64,000 bases of DNA from Chitinophagaceae bacterium (GCA_016708765.1 JADJFD010000004.1:62001-126000), one strand, 5' to 3'; numbered from the stretch's first letter, positions 1 to 9,054 are shown. A program made the numbers and translations. Notes: generated by a model from the sequence alone, not told the origin.

Positions 1-782
1 TTGTTTAATACGGAATAGCCCGGTCTTTTTGCCGGAGTTGGATAGGCTGATGTTGGGATTGGATTTATTTTACAATTGCTTCTTGAAATTTCTTTAATAG
101 CATTGGCAAAGTCGAACCAACTGATTATACCTTCATTACTAAAATGAAAAATACCTTCGTACCATTGGCCTGATGCAATAATTTTCATTGTTACATCTGC
201 CAGGTCTTTAGCATATGTTGGCGAACCAATCTGATCGTTCACTACAGAAATCTCTTCCTTCTCTTGAAACAAACGTAGCATTGTTTTTACAAAATTCTTA
301 CCATAAGAAGAATAGACCCAAGAGGTACGAATAATGATTGCATCAGAATTCTCATCCATTGCCAACTTCTCTCCTTTCAGTTTGGATGCGCCATAAACAG
401 TTTGAGGATTTGTAGCATCATCAGTTTTGTAAGGCTCTGTTGCATTACCATCAAAAACATAATCAGTAGAAAAGTGAAGAAACTTTGTATTGTTGTCTCG
501 ACAAATAGCTGCCAATAATCCTACTGAAGTTGCATTAATCTGAAAAGCTAACTCTCTTTCCGATTCAGCTTTATCAACAGCTGTATATGCAGCACAGTTT
601 ATTAAAAAATCATATTGATGTGCTTCTAAATAATTACTAATTGCTTGCTCATCTTCAAGCGGCAATTCTTGTCTTGTACAAAATGTAAAATTAAATTGAG
701 GGAATTCCTGCGTAATTTTCTTTAGCTCACTTCCAAGTTGTCCGTTAGCACCTGTTACAAGTATTGATGGGGTTAAACTCAT
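1..782 (-). CDS. rfbD: dTDP-4-dehydrorhamnose reductase, C-terminus cut off by window edge
   Basis: Reduces dTDP-4-keto-L-rhamnose to dTDP-L-rhamnose, the last step of the rhamnose donor pathway, in the cytoplasm. Translating the minus strand from the ATG at 782 gives an N-terminal Rossmann motif (LVTGANGQLGSEL), then NCAAYTAVDKAE, DYVFDG and the short-chain reductase YGASKLKGE catalytic Tyr/Lys motif. This is the RmlD pattern throughout. About 260 residues are visible and the 3' end lies beyond base 1. It starts 3 bases after the rfbC stop, so it is probably the last visible gene of the polysaccharide operon that begins near 3777. Identity is firm; only the end is missing. Confidence 0.93.
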   Translation of the reverse strand, partial: MSLTPSILVTGANGQLGSELKKITQEFPQFNFTFCTRQELPLEDEQAISNYLEAHQYDFLINCAAYTAVDKAESERELAFQINATSVGLLAAICRDNNTKFLHFSTDYVFDGNATEPYKTDDATNPQTVYGASKLKGEKLAMDENSDAIIIRTSWVYSSYGKNFVKTMLRLFQEKEEISVVNDQIGSPTYAKDLADVTMKIIASGQWYEGIFHFSNEGIISWFDFANAIKEISRSNCKINPIPTSAYPTPAKRPGYSVLN

Positions 783-785
783 CCC

Positions 786-1340
786 TTAAAATACAAAACT
801 ATTTCTGCATTCTGCCAGCGTTGGCAAAACTTTGTCTTTATCAGAGATTATTGCTTCTTCTGCAGGTATGCGCCAATCAATTTCCAATGCCGGATCATTA
901 TAAATTATTCCTCCTTCGCTTTCCTTATTGTAAAAGCCATCGCATTTGTACAATACTTCTGCTTTTTCACTTAACACAGAAAAACCATGGGCAAATCCTT
1001 TTGGAATAAATAATTGACGTTTATTCTTTGCTGAAAGCACTTTTGAAAAACTTTTTCCAAATGTTGGAGAGCCTTTTCTTATATCGACTACTACATCCAG
1101 AATTTTACCTCTTAATACTCTTACCAGTTTTGTTTGGTCAAATGGAGGCAATTGATAATGCAATCCTCGTATTACACCATAAGTTGATGAAGACTGGTTG
1201 TCCTGCACCCAACGAATATCAATGCCTTCTTGCTGAAATTGTTCTTCATTATAGGCTTCAAAAAAGTAGCCACGGCTATCCTCAAACACATTTGGTTCGA
1301 ACACTAATAAACCGGGCAATTCTGTTTTTATGAATGGCAT
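786..1340 (-). CDS. rfbC: dTDP-4-dehydrorhamnose 3,5-epimerase
   Basis: Cupin-fold epimerase that converts dTDP-4-keto-6-deoxyglucose to dTDP-4-keto-L-rhamnose. The 184-residue length is normal for RmlC. Diagnostic segments are visible: FEDSRGYFFEAYNEEQF, QDNQSSSTYGVIRGLHYQ (with the catalytic-region His), KLVRVLRGKILDVVVDIR, FIPKGFAHGF and the YKCDGFYNKESEGGI region. It is packed between the UDP-sugar dehydrogenase (1 base upstream) and rfbD (3 bases downstream), so all are likely co-transcribed. rfbA and rfbB are not in the window and presumably lie beyond base 1 or elsewhere. Confidence 0.96.
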   Translation of the reverse strand: MPFIKTELPGLLVFEPNVFEDSRGYFFEAYNEEQFQQEGIDIRWVQDNQSSSTYGVIRGLHYQLPPFDQTKLVRVLRGKILDVVVDIRKGSPTFGKSFSKVLSAKNKRQLFIPKGFAHGFSVLSEKAEVLYKCDGFYNKESEGGIIYNDPALEIDWRIPAEEAIISDKDKVLPTLAECRNSFVF

Positions 1341-1341
1341 A

Positions 1342-2640
1342 TTATAAGCTCCAGTAAGTTCTGTTATTAATTTTGTTGCGGTAGATTCCTTTAAGGTCAG
1401 CTACCATTCCATGCTCCTTTGTGATGCTAGCATAATAAGCATCATCCAGTTTTTTATATTCATTATGAGGAACTGTAATAATTACCACATCGTAATCTGT
1501 GTCAATTGTTTTTGTTAATCCAAAACCATATTCATGTTGCAGCTCATCAGAATCTGCATAAGGGTCTTCTACATCCACATTTACATAATACGATTTCAAC
1601 GCTTTTACAACATCGGCTACTTTTGAATTGCGGATATCACTTACATTTTCTTTAAAGGTGGCTCCTTTCACCAGCACTTTTGCTGATTTTACATCTTGGG
1701 AATTCTTGATAATATGTTGCACAACAGTTTTTGCAACATACTTTGCCATATTATCATTGATATTGCGACCCGCCAAAATTACTTCTGCATCATACCCCAA
1801 TTCACTTGCTTTGTAAGTAAGGTAATAAGGATCAACTCCAATACAATGCCCACCAACTAAGCCTGGTTGAAATTTTAAAAAATTCCATTTAGTTCCAGCC
1901 GCTTCTAGTACTTCAAATGTATTTATGTTCATCATATTAAAAATGATAGACAATTCATTCATTAAGGCAATGTTCAAATCTCTTTGAGTATTCTCAATAA
2001 TCTTTGCAGCCTCAGCTACTTTAATAGAAGATGCTCTGTGTACACCTGCTTTTACAACCAGTTCATACACTTTTGCAATTTCTTCCAACGATTCTGCATC
2101 ACAGCCAGAAACAACTTTGATAATAGAAGACAAAGTATGTTGTTTATCTCCTGGATTTATTCTCTCAGGAGAATAGCCAGATTTGAAATCAACTTTATCT
2201 TTTAATCCTGATAAATTTTCAATTACCGGCAAACAATCCTCTTCTGTACAACCAGGATATACCGTTGATTCGAATACAACATAATCGCCTTTCTTAATTA
2301 CTTTTCCTATAGTCTCGGATGCTTTTTGTATAGGAGTAAGATCTGGCACATTGTGTTCATCTACAGGTGTAGGTACTGCAACTATATAAAACTTTGCTTC
2401 CTTTAATACATCTAACGAATCAGTGAAAACAATATCGCAACCTTCGAAATCTTCTTTTACTAATTCATTACTTGGATCAATGCCTTGTTTCATCATTTCA
2501 ACTCGCTTAGGATTTATATCAAATCCGATAACTGAAATCTTTTTTGCAAATTCCAATGCAATAGGTAACCCAACATAACCTAATCCAATAACGGCCAATT
2601 TTTCTTTCCTATCAACTAATTCTTGGTACATACTATTCAA
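1342..2640 (-). CDS. UDP-N-acetylhexosamine 6-dehydrogenase (WbpA/TviB-type nucleotide sugar dehydrogenase)
   Basis: NAD-dependent four-electron oxidation of a UDP-N-acetylsugar to its uronic acid, for surface polysaccharide. The N-terminal Rossmann motif is LAVIGLGYVGLPIALEFA (residues ~15-32). The substrate/catalytic segment GLVGGHCIGVDPYYLT (~260-275) carries the catalytic Cys, and the C-terminal UDP-binding domain has KGATFKENVSDIRNSK. The DPYYLT form is characteristic of the WbpA/TviB/WecC side of the family rather than UDP-glucose dehydrogenases. It lies 6 bases downstream of a DegT aminotransferase. The pair could make a UDP-diacetamido-uronic acid, but the needed oxidase and acetyltransferase are not seen. 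Which hexosamine is used cannot be told from sequence. Confidence 0.93.
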   Translation of the reverse strand: MNSMYQELVDRKEKLAVIGLGYVGLPIALEFAKKISVIGFDINPKRVEMMKQGIDPSNELVKEDFEGCDIVFTDSLDVLKEAKFYIVAVPTPVDEHNVPDLTPIQKASETIGKVIKKGDYVVFESTVYPGCTEEDCLPVIENLSGLKDKVDFKSGYSPERINPGDKQHTLSSIIKVVSGCDAESLEEIAKVYELVVKAGVHRASSIKVAEAAKIIENTQRDLNIALMNELSIIFNMMNINTFEVLEAAGTKWNFLKFQPGLVGGHCIGVDPYYLTYKASELGYDAEVILAGRNINDNMAKYVAKTVVQHIIKNSQDVKSAKVLVKGATFKENVSDIRNSKVADVVKALKSYYVNVDVEDPYADSDELQHEYGFGLTKTIDTDYDVVIITVPHNEYKKLDDAYYASITKEHGMVADLKGIYRNKINNRTYWSL

Positions 2641-2646
2641 CTATAT

Positions 2647-3777
2647 TTAATTATTAACAAACTCTAAAACCTTTGAAGTAATAAATTGTAATTGCTCATC
2701 ATCCAGTTCTGAATGAATTGGTAATGAAATTACTCTTTCAGTCAACATATCCGTTACCGGCATATCCTGAGAGGATGCATTGAAATGTGCAAACATTTTT
2801 TGTTTATGACCCGGCACCGGATAATAAATCATTGCCGGAATTTTATGTGATGCTAAAAAATCTTTTAACCCATTACGATCAACACCTTCTAACTGCAAGG
2901 TATATTGATGGAATACATGATGTGAGTTAGAAGCTCTGAAAGGTGTTTTAATTTTTTGATTATTAGCAAATGCATTATCATAATAATCAGCGGCAGTTCT
3001 TCTTGCAGCATTATACTCATCCAAATGTTTCAATTTAATATCGAGTACAGCGGCCTTAATTGAATCTAAGCGACTGTTACAACCAACCACATCATGATAA
3101 TATTGTTTGCTCTGACCATGATTGGCTATCATTAATAATTTTGTTGCCAATTCATCATCATTTGTAAAAATGGCGCCGCCATCACCAAAACCTCCCAAGT
3201 TTTTTGATGGATAAAATGATGTGGTTCCGATATGACCGATTGTTCCGGTTTTCTTTTTTGTGCCATCTGAAAATGTGTATTCACAACCGATTGCTTGTGC
3301 ATTATCTTCAATAACATAAAGATTATGTTTTTCTGCAATTGCCATTATGGCTTCCATATCAGCTGCATGGCCATAAAGATGTACCGGAACGATTGCTTTT
3401 GTTTTTGGTGTAACTGCTTTTTCAATAGCTGCGGGATCAATACAAAAAGTATCTGGGTTCACTTCTACAAATACCGGAGTTAGATTTAGCAAAGCAATAA
3501 CTTCTGTTGTGGCGATATAAGTAAAGGATGGAGTAATCACTTCATCACCCGGCTTCAAACCTAAGGCCATTAATGCTATTTGAATGGCATCGGTTCCATT
3601 TGCGCAAGTAATAGTGTGGTTTGAGCCAATATATTTATTAAGATTTGCTGTAAAGTCCTTTACTGCTTTGCCGTTGATGAAAGCAGAACTCTCCATTACT
3701 TCAATAACAGCACTATCCACCTCTTCTTTTATTTTCTGATACTGTGTTTTTGTATCTACCATTTGAATAGGTCGCAT
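2647..3777 (-). CDS. DegT/DnrJ/EryC1/StrS PLP-dependent sugar aminotransferase
   Basis: Transfers an amino group, usually from glutamate, to a keto group on a nucleotide sugar. At 376 residues it has the normal length. Visible fold-type-I features are NGTDAIQIALMALGLKPGDEV (cofactor phosphate region), EVITPSFTYIAT, VIEDNAQAIG (Asp that contacts the pyridine N) and SFYPSKNLGGFGDGG with the Schiff-base Lys at about residue 191. It is the first gene of the minus-strand operon that continues with the UDP-sugar dehydrogenase, rfbC and rfbD. The neighbouring dehydrogenase suggests a WbpE-like role on a 3-keto uronic acid, but this is inference. The intergenic gap to waaA (3778-3933) should hold its promoter. 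Confidence 0.92.
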   Translation of the reverse strand: MRPIQMVDTKTQYQKIKEEVDSAVIEVMESSAFINGKAVKDFTANLNKYIGSNHTITCANGTDAIQIALMALGLKPGDEVITPSFTYIATTEVIALLNLTPVFVEVNPDTFCIDPAAIEKAVTPKTKAIVPVHLYGHAADMEAIMAIAEKHNLYVIEDNAQAIGCEYTFSDGTKKKTGTIGHIGTTSFYPSKNLGGFGDGGAIFTNDDELATKLLMIANHGQSKQYYHDVVGCNSRLDSIKAAVLDIKLKHLDEYNAARRTAADYYDNAFANNQKIKTPFRASNSHHVFHQYTLQLEGVDRNGLKDFLASHKIPAMIYYPVPGHKQKMFAHFNASSQDMPVTDMLTERVISLPIHSELDDEQLQFITSKVLEFVNN

Positions 3778-3933
3778 AAACTAAGCTTATTTTAAGTGCC
3801 GCAAAAATAGTAAAATAAGGGTAGTTTACCCGAATGCTTTTACATTTGCTGAATATTCAAACCCATACGTCTGTCATTATTTCTTTACAATATTTTTCTT
3901 TTCTTATTCGGCGTTGCTGCCCGCATCAAAGCC

Positions 3934-5145
3934 ATGTATAATCATAAGGCCAAAAAGTGGGTAAAAGGAAGAATCGGAATTTTTAGCAGATTGGAAAAAA
4001 CAATCCCAGATAATACAAAAGTCATCTGGTTTCATTGTGCTTCATTAGGCGAATTTGAACAAGGTCGTCCGGTAATTGAAAATCTGAAATCACAATATAA
4101 TGACCATAAAATACTGCTGACTTTTTTCTCCCCATCAGGATACGAAGTACAAAAAAACTATGCAGGTGTAGATTGGGTTTTTTATCTACCTCTGGACGGC
4201 TCTCGAAACGCAAAACGATTTTTAGATATCGTTCATCCTGAGCTAGTCATATTTGTAAAATACGAGTATTGGTTTTACTATTTGAAAGCTATCAATCAGC
4301 GAAAGATACCGATACTGCTTATTTCAGCTTTGTTTACAAAAGATATGGTCTTTTTTAATTGGTACGGCAATTTATACAGGAAGATGCTTTCGATGTTTGA
4401 TCACATTTTTGTGCAAACTCCAGCATCAAAACAATTGATTGACGGACTTGACCTTTCTCTTAACTGTTCGGTAGCCGGAGATACAAGATATGACCGTGTA
4501 ATTGAAATTGCTGCTACAACAAAAAGGATTGCTGAAATTGAAAAATTTATTGTTGATAATAAATGCATTGTAGCAGGAAGCACATGGCCGGAAGATGAGC
4601 TGGTTATACAAAAAGCATTTTCAGAAATCAATTTCCCATCAGTAAAACTGATCATTGCTCCTCATGAAATAGATCAGAAACATTTCTTATCCATGAAGGA
4701 GCTTTTCCCTGATTCCATTTTATTTTCTGACCTACAACAAGCAAACCAACAAATGTCCGAATCCCAGGTTCTAATTATTGATAATGTTGGTATGCTTTCC
4801 AGCATCTATAAATACGCAACAATTACTTATGTTGGTGGCGGATTAAAATCAGGAGGTGTGCATAATGTTTTAGAAGCAGCCGTCTATGGCAAACCAGTTC
4901 TATTCGGATCCAATTACAAAAAATATAATGAAGCAATAGAACTCGTAAGATCAGGAGGCGGGCTACCTTTTACTGATGAAAAAAGAAATGGCATAATGCT
5001 TAAAGAAATAATAAATGCCTTACTTATTAATGAGGAGGAATATAATTACAGATGCGAAGCTGCAGAAAAATTTGTACACACAAATAAAGGTGCGACCGAA
5101 ATAATTACTCAATACATTCAGGAGAAGCGTCTCTTAACTAACTGA
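3934..5145 (+). CDS. waaA: 3-deoxy-D-manno-octulosonic acid (Kdo) transferase; N-terminus probably extends upstream
   Basis: GT30 glycosyltransferase that adds Kdo from CMP-Kdo to lipid A precursor at the inner membrane. Diagnostic segments are IWFHCASLGEFEQGRPV (catalytic Glu), LLTFFSPSGYEV, FVKYEYWFYYL, VAGSTWPEDE, APHEID and the GGGLKSGGVHNVLEAAVYGKPVLFG nucleotide-binding region. 3934 is the only canonical start. However, codons 3871-3933 in the same frame read as the hydrophobic anchor normal for WaaA (FLFGVAARIKA just before the Met), and an in-frame stop lies at 3850. The true start may therefore be a non-ATG codon such as CTG 3871. The 3' end overlaps the convergent gene at 5118 by 28 bases. 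Confidence 0.94.
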   Translation: MYNHKAKKWVKGRIGIFSRLEKTIPDNTKVIWFHCASLGEFEQGRPVIENLKSQYNDHKILLTFFSPSGYEVQKNYAGVDWVFYLPLDGSRNAKRFLDIVHPELVIFVKYEYWFYYLKAINQRKIPILLISALFTKDMVFFNWYGNLYRKMLSMFDHIFVQTPASKQLIDGLDLSLNCSVAGDTRYDRVIEIAATTKRIAEIEKFIVDNKCIVAGSTWPEDELVIQKAFSEINFPSVKLIIAPHEIDQKHFLSMKELFPDSILFSDLQQANQQMSESQVLIIDNVGMLSSIYKYATITYVGGGLKSGGVHNVLEAAVYGKPVLFGSNYKKYNEAIELVRSGGGLPFTDEKRNGIMLKEIINALLINEEEYNYRCEAAEKFVHTNKGATEIITQYIQEKRLLTN

Positions 5146-5813
5146 TCAAAATGCTGAACGGTTGTATTTTCATTATTCCAACCCAATTTCACTTTTAACT
5201 CTCTGGTAATCCAATATTCGGCTTCGGCATAAATACTAAAGCTATTGATGGTTTTTATGCAACGTTCATACATATTTTCATCACCCCGAAAAAGCTCATT
5301 GATAAAATGGAAGCGGTCATTAATTCCAACGGCTTTACGCAAATCTTTTACAGGCATTTCCTTTAGGCGTTCTACAATCTCTGGCTTCATCTCTTTCAGC
5401 TTGTCATTCATTGAAAGTTCACTAAGCCCTGAATCATTTATTTCTTTCGGCTGATGCGAAAGTGTCGGTATATCTTTCATCGGGTCAAATGTCATATCCA
5501 ATTGCCCGTTTTTTTGAATTACAGAGACTGAACCATTATCAACAAGTAAGGTTTCCTTGACTTCCTTTACTTCGGTATTTTTTGCAGCAGGTTTTGGAGC
5601 ATATTTTTCATACTCTCCATTAGATAATGGTATTAAATTGGATGAAGGCAGTACCACTGCAACTTTTGGGGTACCAAGACTATAATGATCGTTGGTTTTC
5701 AACTTGGTTAGCTCAAACTGTAATAGTTGAGCTGTGCCCAACATTAAGGTTGGGTCTGCATTTTGCTCAAACTGTTCTTTTAATTTATTGATGAGAGATT
5801 CAATTCGTTCCAT
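5118..5813 (-). CDS. Conserved Bacteroidota protein of unknown function
   Basis: A 231-residue soluble protein with no signal peptide or membrane segment. The N-terminal ~150 residues are low in recognisable motifs: charged linker, Lys/Glu-rich, with a run of hydrophilic residues. The C-terminal ~85 residues look like a compact conserved domain with the pattern VKDLRKAVGINDRFHFINELF and YAEAEYWITRELKVKLGW. I recall this C-terminal pattern from hypothetical proteins across Bacteroidota but know no function. It is divergent from thymidine kinase (starts 97 bases apart) and tail-to-tail with waaA, overlapping it by 28 bases. No function is proposed. Confidence 0.8.
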   Translation of the reverse strand: MERIESLINKLKEQFEQNADPTLMLGTAQLLQFELTKLKTNDHYSLGTPKVAVVLPSSNLIPLSNGEYEKYAPKPAAKNTEVKEVKETLLVDNGSVSVIQKNGQLDMTFDPMKDIPTLSHQPKEINDSGLSELSMNDKLKEMKPEIVERLKEMPVKDLRKAVGINDRFHFINELFRGDENMYERCIKTINSFSIYAEAEYWITRELKVKLGWNNENTTVQHFDQLVKRRFS

Positions 5814-5910
5814 TGATTTATATTTACGGCCTGCAATTCAGAATTGTTTTAAAGTTACAAACTGTTTGCCAATAAAAACAAATACCCAACACTCATAACA
5901 AATCTTAACA

Positions 5911-6476
5911 ATGTTTATTGAACCGAATACAAGCGGCGAACGCAGAGGAAGTATAGAAGTGATATGCGGATCTATGTTTAGTGGAAAAACAGAAGAACTG
6001 ATTCGAAGGTTGAAAAGAGTGAAAATTGCCAATTTGAAAGTCGAAATTTTTAAGCCAGCCATTGATGTAAGGTATGATGAAGTAAAAATTGTTTCGCATG
6101 ATGCCTCTGCCATTCACTCAACTCCGATTGATAATTCGCAGAAAATACTGTTAATGGCAAGCGATGTGGACGTTATCGGTATTGACGAAGCTCAGTTTTT
6201 TGATAATGAAATCGCCAACGTTTGTGATGAATTGGCTTTTAGAGGTATTCGTGTAATTGTAGCGGGGCTTGATATGGACTATCTCGGCAACCCTTTTGGT
6301 CAAATGCCTTTTTAATGTCAAAAGCGGATTATGTAACAAAACTTCATGCTATTTGCATGCAATGTGGCAATATGGCCAATTACTCCTACCGGAAAATACC
6401 TAACGATGACCAAGTAATGCTAGGAGCAACAGATGTTTACGAACCACGATGCAGAAAATGCTATGACACAAAATAA
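5911..6476 (+). CDS. tdk: Thymidine kinase, reading frame broken by one missing T
   Basis: Phosphorylates thymidine with ATP in the salvage pathway. The P-loop is GSMFSGKTEE (residues ~25-34), followed by KPAIDVRYDE, VIGIDEAQFFD (Walker B / DEAQ), VIVAGLDMDYLGNPFG and, after the break, the zinc-binding half CMQCGN...CRKC. The frame stops at 6315 right after GQMPF. One extra T in the T-run near 6309-6313 continues with LMSKADYVTKLHAICMQCGN to the stop at 6474-6476. That gives 188 residues, normal for type II thymidine kinase. I read this as a sequence error or very recent mutation, since both halves are fully conserved. Confidence 0.9.
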
Positions 6477-6477
6477 A

Positions 6478-6501
6478 AAATGCCTCCGATTGGAGGCATT
6501 T
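6478..6501. terminator. Bidirectional hairpin terminator between tdk and the 6523 gene
   Basis: A perfect 10-bp stem (AAATGCCTCC / GGAGGCATTT) with a GATT loop has A's on the left flank and T's on the right. It lies 1 base after the tdk stop and 21 bases from the stop of the convergent minus-strand gene, so it can end both transcripts. Confidence 0.85.
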
Positions 6502-6522
6502 AAGTTCAATATCTGAAAACCT

Positions 6523-7434
6523 CTATCTCGCCTTACCTTTTATTTTTGTTTTTGCTTTTATATCAAAGGATTGACCTTCGGCTTGAGTAGTTATAGTCAT
6601 ATCCATATCTGCTGAAACGACAAGACCCGTTTTACTATCAACAACTAGTTTACTTAATATCTTTCCGTTCATTTTAGCACCTTCTTCATTTGCTTTTATT
6701 GTACTTACCTCGTCCAATGTTACCATATCTCCTTCTATATCTGTTACAGTATATACCGAATTATAATCACCTTTTGCAATCCCTAATGATGATGATTTTT
6801 TCTCCCAGCTATCACCAACTTTTATCTCTTTATTTGGGAAGATATAAAGTACTCTTTCAAACTGATCTTTTATACTCTCCTCATTAAATTGCTGGTTAAA
6901 CTGCTCAATCATTTGCTGACCTTTTGCGCCTTCAACACCTAATGAATCAACTATTGATTTTGCCATATCTTGGAAACCAGTTACTTCAAGCACTTTTCCT
7001 TCGGCATTAATCTTCATTGTAAATTGTCTGCCTTTAATTGCTCCCAACAATCCGTTCAACATTTTCATGGGATCGTTACCATCCTCATCTGTACCAAAAT
7101 TTGGTAAAGGTTTGTCAGAATCAACCTCTATATTCATTCCGGCCACTCCCATATTCATTTTAAACCGGTCGTAAGTTGATGTAACAGTTTTTATATCGCC
7201 ATCATCTTCCACTACATCCATAGAATAATAAGTCGACATATCCATTTTCATTTTCTGCCCCATTATTTCTTGATCCATGTTCATGGTCATTTCATAATCG
7301 TACCCTTTCCCTTTTTCAAAATTAAATTTCAGCATTTTTGTTGCTGTCGAATTCTTGGACGATTGGCATGACTCTGTAGCTATCACTCCTATAAACAAAC
7401 AGGATAGCAGTAATAAGTAAAGTATTCTTTTCAT
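6523..7434 (-). CDS. Secreted DUF6263-like protein, probable lipoprotein
   Basis: 303 residues. An N-terminal signal (KRILYLLLLSCLFIGVIATESC) is followed by a Cys that could be lipidated, although ATESC is a weak lipobox. The rest is a single globular region of beta-type segments, Met- and Lys-rich early (MTMNMDQEIMGQKMKMDMS), with pairs such as GKVLEVTGF and DSKTGLVVSADMDMT. The general pattern matches the DUF6263 family of Bacteroidota envelope proteins, whose function is unknown. It stands alone: tdk converges on it and ccmB diverges from it. No catalytic motif is visible. Confidence 0.75.
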   Translation of the reverse strand: MKRILYLLLLSCLFIGVIATESCQSSKNSTATKMLKFNFEKGKGYDYEMTMNMDQEIMGQKMKMDMSTYYSMDVVEDDGDIKTVTSTYDRFKMNMGVAGMNIEVDSDKPLPNFGTDEDGNDPMKMLNGLLGAIKGRQFTMKINAEGKVLEVTGFQDMAKSIVDSLGVEGAKGQQMIEQFNQQFNEESIKDQFERVLYIFPNKEIKVGDSWEKKSSSLGIAKGDYNSVYTVTDIEGDMVTLDEVSTIKANEEGAKMNGKILSKLVVDSKTGLVVSADMDMTITTQAEGQSFDIKAKTKIKGKAR

Positions 7435-7561
7435 TTCTATTATTTTGGATGCAATTTAGAACTTTAAAGAATGGTGCAAACAGCAGTTATCTGTATTTTC
7501 GCACAAACTTCATTTTATTACAGCTGCCCGTCACATATTTACACTTTTTAAGAAAGAACTT

Positions 7562-8173
7562 TTGCTTGAAGTAAGGCAACAGTACAGTTTCTATGGCATT
7601 CTCTTATATATTGGTGCTACCATTTTTGTATTATTCAATGCCATGGATACGCCGGAAAGCAAAGTGTGGAATGGCTTATTCTGGGTTATTCAGTTATTTG
7701 TTTGTATCAATGCAGTAGCGAAAAGTTTTCTACAGGAAAGCCGTGGTCGAATGCTTTATTTCTATTCCATTACAAGCCCAGCGAATTTTGTTTTGGCCAA
7801 GCTACTTTTCAATTCATTATTGATGTTGGCAATGAGTTTGCTAAGTCTGTTGTTATTTACTCTCTTTTTGGGCAATCCGATGCAAAAAGCTGGTCAATTT
7901 GTTGGTTTAGTTTTATTGGGCGGCTGGAGCCTAAGTCTTGTATTTACTTTTCTTGCTGCTATTGCTGCAAAGGCACAGCAAAATGCTGCCATCATGGCTG
8001 TACTTGGTTTTCCAATTATCATTCCGCAGATCGTATTATTGATGAAATTATCGAATGCAGCATTTGCACCTCTGCTTACAATATCGCCTACAACTGTTCT
8101 TTTATTAATTGCATTGGATATTATGGTTATTCTTTTAGCAGTAATTCTGTTTCCATTCCTTTGGAAAGACTAA
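7562..8173 (+). CDS. ccmB: Heme exporter subunit CcmB (ABC-type, cytochrome c maturation)
   Basis: Membrane subunit that works with CcmA and CcmC in heme handling for cytochrome c assembly. Six hydrophobic segments are visible. The CcmB signature is present: NGLFWVIQLFVCINAVAKSFLQESRGRMLY, KLLFNSLL, and GLVLLGGWSLSLVFTFLAAIAAKAQQNAAIMAVLGFPIIIPQ. The only canonical start is TTG 7562. The same frame upstream (7535-7561) still reads like the family N-terminus (IFTLFKKEL before LLEVRQQYSFYG), and a stop lies at 7457, so the true start may be a rare ATT (7517) or ATA (7535). ccmC follows 164 bases later. No ccmA is visible in the window. Confidence 0.9.
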   Translation: MLEVRQQYSFYGILLYIGATIFVLFNAMDTPESKVWNGLFWVIQLFVCINAVAKSFLQESRGRMLYFYSITSPANFVLAKLLFNSLLMLAMSLLSLLLFTLFLGNPMQKAGQFVGLVLLGGWSLSLVFTFLAAIAAKAQQNAAIMAVLGFPIIIPQIVLLMKLSNAAFAPLLTISPTTVLLLIALDIMVILLAVILFPFLWKD

Positions 8174-8337
8174 CCATTTATTAAATAGTATTTATAAAAA
8201 CTATTAAAAGCTTAGAAAATTCAGAAAGGTTACACTAAGCTTCAATTTTTAATCCTTTATTCTTCAATGCTATATTCTGTTTTCCCCTTATTTTTGCCAT
8301 CATATCTATACGGTTGGTAACTACTACCAGCCCCAAG

Positions 8338-9054
8338 ATGACAGAAGCAAAAAACTATATGTACAAGCCCTGGTGGAAGATAACAGGTGTTCTCTTGCTG
8401 ATTTATACATTTACAGCCGGTTTATTGTTAAAAGTGCCTGCATTACCTGCTTTACAAGAAACCATTCGCAATTTGTATTTCCATGTATGCATGTGGTTTG
8501 CTATGATGATTTTGTTTACTATTTCAGTGGTTAATGCAATCAAATATCTTAGAACCCTTAATATTAAATATGATATTTATGCAAGACAGTTCTCCATAAT
8601 GGGAATTGTCTTTGGGATTTTAGGATATATTACCGGCGCCATTTGGGCATCATATACTTGGGCAGATCCCAATAAACCTGCTTACAGTTCATTTAGCAGC
8701 ATAGCAAGAGATCCGAAACTGATAGGAGCAGCCATTGCCTTATTAGTCTACTTTGCTTATTTAATTCTGAGAGATTCAATTCAGGATATGGATAAAAGAG
8801 CAAGAGTTAGTGCTGTTTACAACATTTTTGCTTACACCATGCTTTTTCCGGCCATCTGGATATTACCAAGAATATTACCAAGCTTACATCCTGGAAACGA
8901 AGGAAATCCTGCATTGGATGTAAAGAATGATATTAGCGGAAATATGAGAATGGTTTTTTACCCTGCTGTAATCGGTTGGACACTTTTAGGCGTTTGGATT
9001 ACTACCTTAAAAATAAGGATAGCCTTATTAAAAGAAAAAAAGATGATGTCATGA
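8338..9054 (+). CDS. ccmC: CcmC-type cytochrome c biogenesis heme-handling protein
   Basis: About 238 residues with six membrane segments. Family features are LYFHVCMWFAMMILF (conserved His in the first periplasmic-side helix), a GAIWASYTWADP segment where CcmC/CcsA proteins carry the tryptophan-rich heme loop, DPKLIGAAIALLVYFAYLILR, and a late LPRILPSLHPGNEGNP loop with a second conserved His. I chose ATG 8338 over the in-frame TTG 8314 because the family starts just before KPWWKITG. The tryptophan-rich loop is shorter than the textbook WGxWWxWD form. The stop overlaps the start of the next gene (ATGA), so the two are translationally coupled. Confidence 0.88.
   Translation: MTEAKNYMYKPWWKITGVLLLIYTFTAGLLLKVPALPALQETIRNLYFHVCMWFAMMILFTISVVNAIKYLRTLNIKYDIYARQFSIMGIVFGILGYITGAIWASYTWADPNKPAYSSFSSIARDPKLIGAAIALLVYFAYLILRDSIQDMDKRARVSAVYNIFAYTMLFPAIWILPRILPSLHPGNEGNPALDVKNDISGNMRMVFYPAVIGWTLLGVWITTLKIRIALLKEKKMMS

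Noticed and set aside
7666..8184. 172-codon plus-strand frame overlapping ccmB
   Set aside because: Out-of-frame shadow; the ccmB frame carries the conserved family motifs.
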